A DNA stretch of 64,000 nucleotides, from positions 1,860,001-1,924,000 of the forward strand of contig NZ_CP011773.1 in the NCBI RefSeq assembly GCF_001021385.1, read 5' to 3'. How positions within the stretch are numbered: position 1 is the first letter of the stretch; each line of letters begins with the position of its first letter. Under the pieces are notes generated by a model, which was given only the letters and a program-made list of their open reading frames with translations, was not told the origin of the DNA and searched no databases. Origin of the DNA: Mycobacterium sp. EPa45. GTDB taxonomy: Bacteria > Actinomycetota > Actinomycetes > Mycobacteriales > Mycobacteriaceae. Shown piece by piece: positions 58,792 through 64,000 of this stretch. Made by a program: the position numbers and the translations under genes.

Positions 58792-60383
58792 GAAGCTGTT
58801 CCTTCCAATTGCGGCTCGTGCTCGTGTTCGGGCGTGGTCGGGGCGGGCAGGGTGAAGCGGAAGCGGGTCCCGCCGTCGTAGGTGGTGTCGATCCAGATGG
58901 TGCCGCCATGGTGTTCGACGATCTTCTTGACCAGGGCCAGGCCGATTCCAGTGCCTGCGTAGGCGTCTCGGCCGTGCAACCGCTGGAAGATCACGAATAC
59001 TTTGTCGACGAATTCGTCGGCGATGCCGATCCCGTTGTCGGCGAACGTGAACATCCACTGTCCGTCGTACTCATCGGTGCCTGTTTCGCTTGTGATCATG
59101 ATGCGGGGAGGCGCGTCATCACGGCGGAACTTCACCGCGTTGCTGACCAGGTTCTGCCACAGCATCGTCAACAGGGTCGGGTCACCCAGCACCTCGGGCA
59201 ACGGCCCCGACCGGGTGATCTCGGCGCCGGTCTCCTCAATCGCCGTGGCCACGTTGGAGATAGCCGCATCGAGCACCGTGTCGAGATTGACCCTCACCTG
59301 GGTGGAGTGAAGCCGGCCGACGCGGGAGAACGTCAGTAGGTCGTTGATCAGGACCTGCATTCGCTTCGCACCGTCGACGGCGAAATCGATGTATTGCTGG
59401 CCGCGTTCGTCGAGCTGGTCGCCGTAGCGCTTCTCCAGCAATTGGCAGAACGATGCCACCTTGCGCAGCGGCTCCTGGAGATCGTGGGACGCGACATAGG
59501 CGAACTGCTCGAGCTCGGCGTTGGAGCGGCGCAGCTCATCAGCTTGTTCGTCCAGCTGTGCCCGCGCTTCACTGGAAGCTTCCAACTCCTCGACGATGCG
59601 GCGACGCATGTCGTCGACGTCAGCGGCGATCGAACGAATATCCTTCGGGCCCTGGGGAACGATCCGTTCGCCGAAGTTGCCCTTGGTGATTCGCCGGCAG
59701 GCCGACGCCAGCGCGTCCATGGGCCGGGTGACCGCGTTGCGAATGAGGATCGCGATCGCGAACCCGGTGACGAGGAAGGTGGCGATCACGACGGCCAACG
59801 CCCGGTCGCGCCAGGTCCTGGCGGTCTCGAGTTGTTTCAGCGCGTCGGTACGCGCAGTCGAAAGGTGCTGGTTCTGGGTCTCGAAAAGCGCTCTCAGGGA
59901 GTCGAATTGCGCCTTGCCGGCCTCTGCATTCGCCTTCGTCACGACACTGGGCGACCCTGGCGTGACGGTCGCGATCATGGGGTCCGCGTAGCCGGTGCGC
60001 CACGCTGCCGCCGACTTTTCGATCGCATCGAGATCGGCGAGGAGCTCGGGACGACCAGCGAGGTGGCGTCGAATAGCCTGCGCCGCAGTCTGTTCCGCAT
60101 TCTGGCCGTCGTAGTACGGCGCCAGGAACTGCGCGTCGGCGGCGATGAGGTACCCGCGCACGGCGGTCTCCTGATCGCGCAGTGCAGCCTGAAGCTGGTA
60201 AGCGGCCACACGGGCGGGCTGGATGCCATTGACCAGCTGCTGACTCGTCGCGTCGGTCCGGTTCAGCAGCACCGCCGCGAGCAACGCGCCGCCGAGCACC
60301 ACGACGCCGACCGCCAACAGCACGACGTTGAGCCAGCCCCGCACCGTCATTCCGGACAGCCGAGTACCCGCTACCTCTTTCAT
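58788..60383 (-). CDS. CHASE3-HAMP sensor histidine kinase
   Basis: 531 residues. Two membrane helices (WLNVVLLAVGVVVLGGALLAAVLL and ALAVVIATFLVTGFAIAILI) bracket a CHASE3-type helical sensor (QLQAALRDQETAVRGYLIAAD). Then come HAMP, a coiled coil, the phospho-acceptor ASHDLQEPLRKVASFCQLL, and the ATPase boxes NLVSNAVKF (N), FADNGIGI (G1), IFQRLHGRD (F) and GTGIGLALVKKIVEHHGG (G2). Start ATG 60383 overlaps the phosphatase gene by 4 bp. It should phosphorylate the adjacent receiver in response to an envelope or soluble cue. Confidence 0.93.
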   Translation of the reverse strand: MKEVAGTRLSGMTVRGWLNVVLLAVGVVVLGGALLAAVLLNRTDATSQQLVNGIQPARVAAYQLQAALRDQETAVRGYLIAADAQFLAPYYDGQNAEQTAAQAIRRHLAGRPELLADLDAIEKSAAAWRTGYADPMIATVTPGSPSVVTKANAEAGKAQFDSLRALFETQNQHLSTARTDALKQLETARTWRDRALAVVIATFLVTGFAIAILIRNAVTRPMDALASACRRITKGNFGERIVPQGPKDIRSIAADVDDMRRRIVEELEASSEARAQLDEQADELRRSNAELEQFAYVASHDLQEPLRKVASFCQLLEKRYGDQLDERGQQYIDFAVDGAKRMQVLINDLLTFSRVGRLHSTQVRVNLDTVLDAAISNVATAIEETGAEITRSGPLPEVLGDPTLLTMLWQNLVSNAVKFRRDDAPPRIMITSETGTDEYDGQWMFTFADNGIGIADEFVDKVFVIFQRLHGRDAYAGTGIGLALVKKIVEHHGGTIWIDTTYDGGTRFRFTLPAPTTPEHEHEPQLEGTAS

Positions 60384-61591
60384 CGACGGGTCCGCTCCAC
60401 GCGCAGAACCGCGATGTCGTCGGTGATCCCGCCGTGCGAGGCGGCCAGCGCCTCAACCCCTTCGATGAGGGCCTTCACGAACTCCGGCCCGGGCAGGTCC
60501 GCGATCGAGCGTGCCAGTTCCAGTAAGCCTTCTTCGCCCAGTCGCTTCTCGCCGATACCGGAATGGCCCTCGAACAGGCCGTCGGTGAGCAGCACCAGAC
60601 CGTGGCCGTCGGGTAGCTCCAACTCGCTGAGCGGCCATTGTTGTGCACCCAGCCCCAACGCCGGCCCGGCGGGCGGCTCGATCCACTCGACGGTGCCCGG
60701 GCCGTGCAGCAGCATGCCGGGGTGGCCGGCTCGGACAGCGGTGAAGCCAAGAGAGTTCGGCCACATCGCGACACTGAGCACCGTCGCGAAAATTCCGGTG
60801 CCCGCTCGCTCGGCACGGAGGACCTGCTCGAGGCGACGCATCCGATCATTGCCGCGTAGCCCGGCGAAGGTCAGCGCGCGCCAGCCGATCCGCAGAGCCG
60901 CTCCGAGGGCGGCCTCGTCAGGGCCGTGCCCGGCGACATCGCCGACCATCACGTGCACGGTGCCGTCGGGCGTTTGCACCATGTCGTAGAAGTCGCCACC
61001 CAGCAGCGCGTTCTCGCGGCTGGGCCGGTATTGCATGACGATCTCGACGCCCGGATCGTCACCGAGCAGCGGCATGGGCAACAGCGCCCGCTCAAGGCGA
61101 GCGTTCTCCTGGGCGCGCATCTGGCTGGTGTGCAGGTCGACGGCGGTGAGTTCGGTGCGCTTGCGTTCGATCGCGTACAGCACCGAACGGTGCAGGGTTT
61201 CGGGCTCGACATGACCTTTGACGAGGTAGTCCTGCGCGCCAGACGCCATCGCCGACATGCCGAAGTGTTCGTCATTGAGGCCAGTGAGCACGACGATCGG
61301 CAGGGTCGCGTCGATCTTGGCGACCCGGTCGACGGCGGAGATGCCGTTGGCATCGGGAAGATTGAGATCCAGCAGCACGCAATCAGGCCGGCGAACAGCA
61401 AGCTTGTCCTGGGCAATCGCCATCGATGCGGCCCACTCCACGCTGATGTCGGCGCCGGCCTCGGAGATCAACTCCTCGACCAGAAAGGCGTCACCTTGAT
61501 CGTCCTCGATCAGCAGCAACGAAATCGGTCGCTTTGTGGCACCGGCGAAACCGGCAGGATTCAGCACCTGTGGGTCATACGGTGCGCGCAT
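60380..61591 (-). CDS. Response regulator with SpoIIE/PP2C phosphatase output
   Basis: 403 residues. N-terminal receiver (LLIEDDQGDA, phospho-Asp in CVLLDLNLPDANG, Lys in DYLVKGHV), a helical linker, and a PPM/SpoIIE phosphatase (ALLGGDFYDMVQ, VMVGDVAGHGPDEAALGAALR, HGLVLLTDGLFEGHS, GITDDIAVLRVE) with all metal-binding aspartates. Proteins of this design dephosphorylate anti-sigma-factor antagonists, so phosphorylation by the neighbouring kinase could switch a sigma factor through partner switching. No STAS or anti-sigma gene is in this window. First gene of the three-gene operon. Confidence 0.92.
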   Translation of the reverse strand: MRAPYDPQVLNPAGFAGATKRPISLLLIEDDQGDAFLVEELISEAGADISVEWAASMAIAQDKLAVRRPDCVLLDLNLPDANGISAVDRVAKIDATLPIVVLTGLNDEHFGMSAMASGAQDYLVKGHVEPETLHRSVLYAIERKRTELTAVDLHTSQMRAQENARLERALLPMPLLGDDPGVEIVMQYRPSRENALLGGDFYDMVQTPDGTVHVMVGDVAGHGPDEAALGAALRIGWRALTFAGLRGNDRMRRLEQVLRAERAGTGIFATVLSVAMWPNSLGFTAVRAGHPGMLLHGPGTVEWIEPPAGPALGLGAQQWPLSELELPDGHGLVLLTDGLFEGHSGIGEKRLGEEGLLELARSIADLPGPEFVKALIEGVEALAASHGGITDDIAVLRVERTRR

Positions 61592-61710
61592 GAAAGATCA
61601 GATCCTTAGTTCAGATCGGCCGCGCTTTGACCTAGGTAATTTTTCAGACAACATGCCGACCCTACCGGCTGACCCCGTGAGTGCCCAAGCCGAGCGGGTC
61701 GCCGCGCAGG

Positions 61711-62217
61711 TCAGCGGCGTGCCGAGCCGCTCATCACCTGAGCGTCGGCGGCCTGCAGGAGGCAAATCACCGTGCTCGGGTAGGGGTTGTCCGCGGTTCG
61801 GTCCTGATCGGAGTCGATGAGATAGGTCGCGGTGTAGGTGCCTGCAGCCGGCGTGGCGCCGGTGTAGTGCGCAAGGCCGGCCGCGCATTCCCGCGTGGCG
61901 ACGTCGTCGAGGGCGGCATTCACCGGGATCGGCGCACGCAGGTACGCCTCGGCGTGGTGGGGCCCGGCGCAGTCGACGACGCTGACCAATACCACCGCGG
62001 GATCTGAGGGCGGCGGCTCGGCCAGGCAGTCGCCGGGCTGCAAGTCCACCCACTTCACCGACCGGGGCTGGCGGGCGGGCGCGGCGGTCACCGTGGTGGT
62101 GCTGGGCGAGGTCGACGCGTTTGTCGTGGTCAGCGTCGGCGTGGTGTCGGCGCTTCCGCCGCAGCCCGCAGCGAACGCAATCGCCACACCAAACATGCCC
62201 CAAGCCGTGCTGCGCAT
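61711..62217 (-). CDS. Lipoprotein with septum-formation-type domain
   Basis: 168 residues from ATG 62217 (GTG 62220 possible). The signal peptide ends in lipobox FAAGC, then a Thr/Ser-rich linker and a domain with LQPGDCLAEPP, SVVDCAGPHHAEAYLRAPIP, ECAAGLAHYTG and VICLLQAAD, with four cysteines in a pattern seen in the actinobacterial 'septum formation' lipoproteins. The function of that domain is not firmly known. It lies divergent from a small secreted protein. Confidence 0.78.
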   Translation of the reverse strand: MRSTAWGMFGVAIAFAAGCGGSADTTPTLTTTNASTSPSTTTVTAAPARQPRSVKWVDLQPGDCLAEPPPSDPAVVLVSVVDCAGPHHAEAYLRAPIPVNAALDDVATRECAAGLAHYTGATPAAGTYTATYLIDSDQDRTADNPYPSTVICLLQAADAQVMSGSARR

Positions 62218-62265
62218 CACCGTCTGTTTACCTCAGCCCCCGCTCCGGGTACATGCCTTCGCATC

Positions 62266-62613
62266 ATGCCAATCACCAAAATGACTGCCAAGGTGGCGCT
62301 CGCGGCCGCAGCCGTTGCCACCACGTTGAGCGCGGGAGCCGGCCTGGCTCAAGCCGACCCGAAGGGTCCGCCCGGACCGCCGTGGGTGCCGAGCGGACCG
62401 GGTGTCAATGCCGGTGCGCCGGGCAACCCGCTGCCGCCGGGACAAGGCTATCTGCCTCCGCCGGGACATCGCGCGGACTATGACGACGTCGTACCTGTCT
62501 GGGCGCCGCCGGCGCCGCCACCGCCCCGGTGGGCGCCGTGGCTGCCGGTGGTCTGGAATGCGGACCTGCCGGCGTGGGGCGTCTGGTGGAACGGCGGGTT
62601 CATCCAGCTGTAG
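62266..62613 (+). CDS. Small secreted Pro/Trp-rich protein
   Basis: 115 residues. Signal peptide ITKMTAKVALAAAAVATTLSAGAGLAQA, cleaved before DPKGPPGPPW. The mature part is Gly/Pro-rich, and the C-terminus is tryptophan-rich (VWAPPAPPPPRWAPWLPVVWNADLPAWGVWWNGGF). No catalytic motif. Proteins of this style are common in mycobacterial culture filtrates and of unknown role. Confidence 0.82.
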   Translation: MPITKMTAKVALAAAAVATTLSAGAGLAQADPKGPPGPPWVPSGPGVNAGAPGNPLPPGQGYLPPPGHRADYDDVVPVWAPPAPPPPRWAPWLPVVWNADLPAWGVWWNGGFIQL

Positions 62614-62620
62614 GCGTTCT

Positions 62621-62812
62621 TCAAAAACTGCTCTCGCGGCCCCGCACGAACTCCAGGAGTGCGGGGTCGCTTGAGCTGAACCGGTCGACTTCCTCCCCGC
62701 CGTCGCAGCGGTACAGGCCGACGGTGACCGAGTGAGCGTGCCGATCGATCACGACCCAATGCGCGCCGGCGTCCTCCCACCGCTGTAGCACCGCAACCGG
62801 GTCGTCGCTCAT
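62621..62812 (-). CDS. Small conserved-looking hypothetical protein
   Basis: 63 residues from ATG 62812 (MSDDPVAVLQRWEDAGAHWVVIDR...). No membrane segment. A compact alpha-beta sequence (HWVVIDRHAHSVTVGLYRCDGGEEVDRFSSSDPALLEFVRGR) looks like a real soluble protein, but I do not recognise a family. It is divergent from the LLM oxidoreductase gene, with 32 bp between starts. Its 3' end carries a strong hairpin. Confidence 0.65.
   Translation of the reverse strand: MSDDPVAVLQRWEDAGAHWVVIDRHAHSVTVGLYRCDGGEEVDRFSSSDPALLEFVRGRESSF
62636..62670. terminator. Hairpin at the convergent gene ends, possible terminator
   Basis: GCGGCCCCGCAC (62636-62647) can pair with GTGCGGGGTCGC (62659-62670) with one G-U pair. 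It lies just after the small secreted protein and inside the end of the convergent 63-residue gene. No T-run follows, so termination is uncertain. Confidence 0.35.
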
Positions 62813-62844
62813 GACACCATCATGGCCCGTGCGATGATCGCCCC

Positions 62845-63702
62845 ATGCGACTCGGGTTGCACGCCCTGGGTATCGGCGCCGGCGCGGAGCCCGCCGTGAT
62901 CCGGGCGGTGGCAGTCGCGGCCGAGCACGTCGGTTTCGCCACCTTGTGGTCGGGCGAGCACGTGGTGATGGTCGACCAATCCGACTCGCCGTACCCGTAC
63001 TCCGAGGACGGCAAGATCGCGGTGCCCGCCGATGCAGACTGGATCGACCCGATGATCGGGCTGGCGTTCGCCGCATCCGCCACGACGACGATCAGACTGG
63101 CCACCGGCGTCCTGCTGCTGCCCGAACACAATCCGGTGATCGTCGCCAAGCAGGCGGCCAGTATGGACAAGCTCAGCGGTGGCCGGTTCGCATTGGGCAT
63201 CGGAATCGGTTGGTCGCGTGAGGAATTCGACGCCCTCGGAATTCCCTTCGAGCGGCGAGCCGCGCGAACCGCCGACTATGTTGCCGCGATGCGGACCATC
63301 TGGCGCGACGATATCGCCTCCTACGCAGGCGAATTCACCACCTTCGACGCAATTCGGGTCCACCCCAAGCCGGGGCAGCGCCGCATCCCGGTCCTGTGCG
63401 GAGGCAACAGTGATGCCGCACTGCGCCGGGTCGCGCGGTGGGGTGACGGCTGGTACGGCTTCAACCTCCGCGACGTCGATGACGTCGCGGCGAAGGTGGC
63501 GACGCTGCGGGGGTTCTGTGAGCAGGCGGGGCGCGATACGGCTGACCTGCAGCTGGCGGTCGCGCTACGCGAACCCCGACCGGCGGACGCGGGCCGTCTG
63601 GCAGAGTTGGGTGTGGACGAACTGGTTCTGGTTGCGTCGCCGCCGCAGGATCCGGCGGCGGCCGGGCAATGGGTGGCTGACCTGGCCACAGATTGGCAGT
63701 AA
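62845..63702 (+). CDS. LLM-class F420-dependent oxidoreductase
   Basis: 285 residues, ATG 62845, a luciferase-like TIM barrel. GEHVVM near residue 37, TGVLLLPEHNPVIVAKQAASMDKLSGGRFALGIGIGWSREEFDALG, HPKPGQRRIPVLCGGNSDAALRRVARWGDGWYGF are all diagnostic of the F420-using subgroup of actinobacteria. It transfers hydride from or to coenzyme F420. The substrate is unknown. It is followed 9 bp later by a membrane protein gene with AGGGGG, so the two may be an operon. Confidence 0.9.
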   Translation: MRLGLHALGIGAGAEPAVIRAVAVAAEHVGFATLWSGEHVVMVDQSDSPYPYSEDGKIAVPADADWIDPMIGLAFAASATTTIRLATGVLLLPEHNPVIVAKQAASMDKLSGGRFALGIGIGWSREEFDALGIPFERRAARTADYVAAMRTIWRDDIASYAGEFTTFDAIRVHPKPGQRRIPVLCGGNSDAALRRVARWGDGWYGFNLRDVDDVAAKVATLRGFCEQAGRDTADLQLAVALREPRPADAGRLAELGVDELVLVASPPQDPAAAGQWVADLATDWQ

Positions 63703-63711
63703 GGGGGCGCG

Positions 63712-64000
63712 GTGGACCACTGGACTGCGGTCGCAGTGGCGGCGGTGTTCATTTGGCTGGGTATGGTGCTGGCCATCTCCTTCCTGGAGGCGCCGCTGAA
63801 GTTTCGTGCTCCCGGCGTCACGATCCCGCTCGGGCTCGGTATCGGACGGCTTGTCTTCCGGGCTCTCAACATCTGTGAAGCCGTCCTGGCGGCGGTCATC
63901 GTCGTTGCACTGGTGGCTGGTAGCCCGAGCCCGGGCGTCATCGCGGCCGTGCTGGTGGCCGTCGCCGCGCTGTTGGCTCAAGTGATCGGGGTGCGCCCAG
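63712..64000 (+). CDS. Membrane protein (partial, runs off the window)
   Basis: GTG 63712 with AGGGGG directly upstream. About 96 residues are visible: a first helix (AVAVAAVFIWLGMVLAISFLEAP), a polar loop with LKFRAPGVTIPLGLGIGRLVFRAL, then two further helices (EAVLAAVIVVALVAG and VIAAVLVAVAALLAQVIGV). The LEAPLKFRAP segment after helix 1 is characteristic of small multi-pass actinobacterial membrane proteins of unknown function. The C-terminus is missing. Confidence 0.75.
   Translation, partial: MDHWTAVAVAAVFIWLGMVLAISFLEAPLKFRAPGVTIPLGLGIGRLVFRALNICEAVLAAVIVVALVAGSPSPGVIAAVLVAVAALLAQVIGVRP

Overview
The window is high-GC actinobacterial DNA and almost certainly comes from a Mycobacterium or Mycolicibacterium. 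Evidence: an antigen 85 mycolyltransferase, a complete eight-gene mce operon (yrbEA, yrbEB, mceA-F), a cutinase, F420-type oxidoreductases, three short-chain dehydrogenases of the mycofactocin-coupled type, a tmRNA with a mycobacterial-style tag (ADSNQRDYALAA), and the block prfB - mscS-like - Pro/Thr membrane protein - ftsE - ftsX - smpB - ssrA together with hisN, fprA and fadE23/fadE24, all of which recall the M. tuberculosis Rv3100-Rv3140 region (gene order from memory). Coding density is very high. No gap between genes exceeds about 275 bp, so there is no long empty stretch. I saw no insertion sequence, prophage, CRISPR array, rRNA or ordinary tRNA.

Layout. 1-4752 (minus strand): a catabolic cluster of homogentisate-dioxygenase-like enzyme, alpha/beta hydrolase, class III CoA-transferase and HMG-CoA lyase, then an S4 RNA-binding protein cut by the window edge. 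4944-6989: antigen 85 with a strong terminator, and an AcuI/YhdH-type reductase. 7018-14770: two TetR-controlled oxidation clusters, (a) SDR-SDR-double CMD-aldehyde dehydrogenase and (b) SDR plus ferredoxin-P450, each with clear palindromic operators. 14791-19203: PaiB-like flavoprotein, molybdopterin oxidoreductase, MarR regulator and aldo/keto reductase. 19204-24914: fadE23-fadE24, a second P450, hisN, a small membrane protein and an F420/FMN split-barrel protein. 24948-28153: TetR/MFS pair and fprA. 28340-33831: release factor 2, mechanosensitive channel, FtsEX, SmpB and a DMT transporter. 33828-38083: PE-PPE-domain-like secreted protein, then a TetR-DUF1214-sulfotransferase operon. 38257-38624: ssrA. 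38680-43773: Cys-rich small protein, a YhgE/Pip membrane protein with a degenerate ABC ATPase and TetR, cutinase, small membrane protein. 43981-48930: B12/radical SAM protein, GAF-ANTAR regulator, DUF4185 secreted protein, LpqC-like esterase. 48941-58104: the mce operon. 58339-61591: receiver-SpoIIE phosphatase, CHASE3 histidine kinase and a single-domain receiver. 61711-64000: small secreted proteins, an LLM F420 oxidoreductase and a partial membrane protein.

How the genes work together. The left half is mostly lipid, terpenoid/alcohol or aromatic catabolism, with dehydrogenases, P450s, acyl-CoA dehydrogenases and CoA chemistry under local TetR/MarR control. The middle holds conserved housekeeping (translation termination, trans-translation, cell division). 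The right half is envelope biology (mycolyl transfer, cutinase, Mce lipid import) next to a phosphorelay/partner-switching-type signalling operon. The most noteworthy observations are: two genes whose only workable starts are non-standard (ATT for the MarR gene, CTG for the DMT transporter); a YhgE/Pip protein paired with an ATPase lacking Walker A and signature motifs; a PE-PPE-like hydrolase lacking its serine; a FadE pair in which only one subunit has a catalytic glutamate; and several long perfect palindromic operators that define testable regulons.
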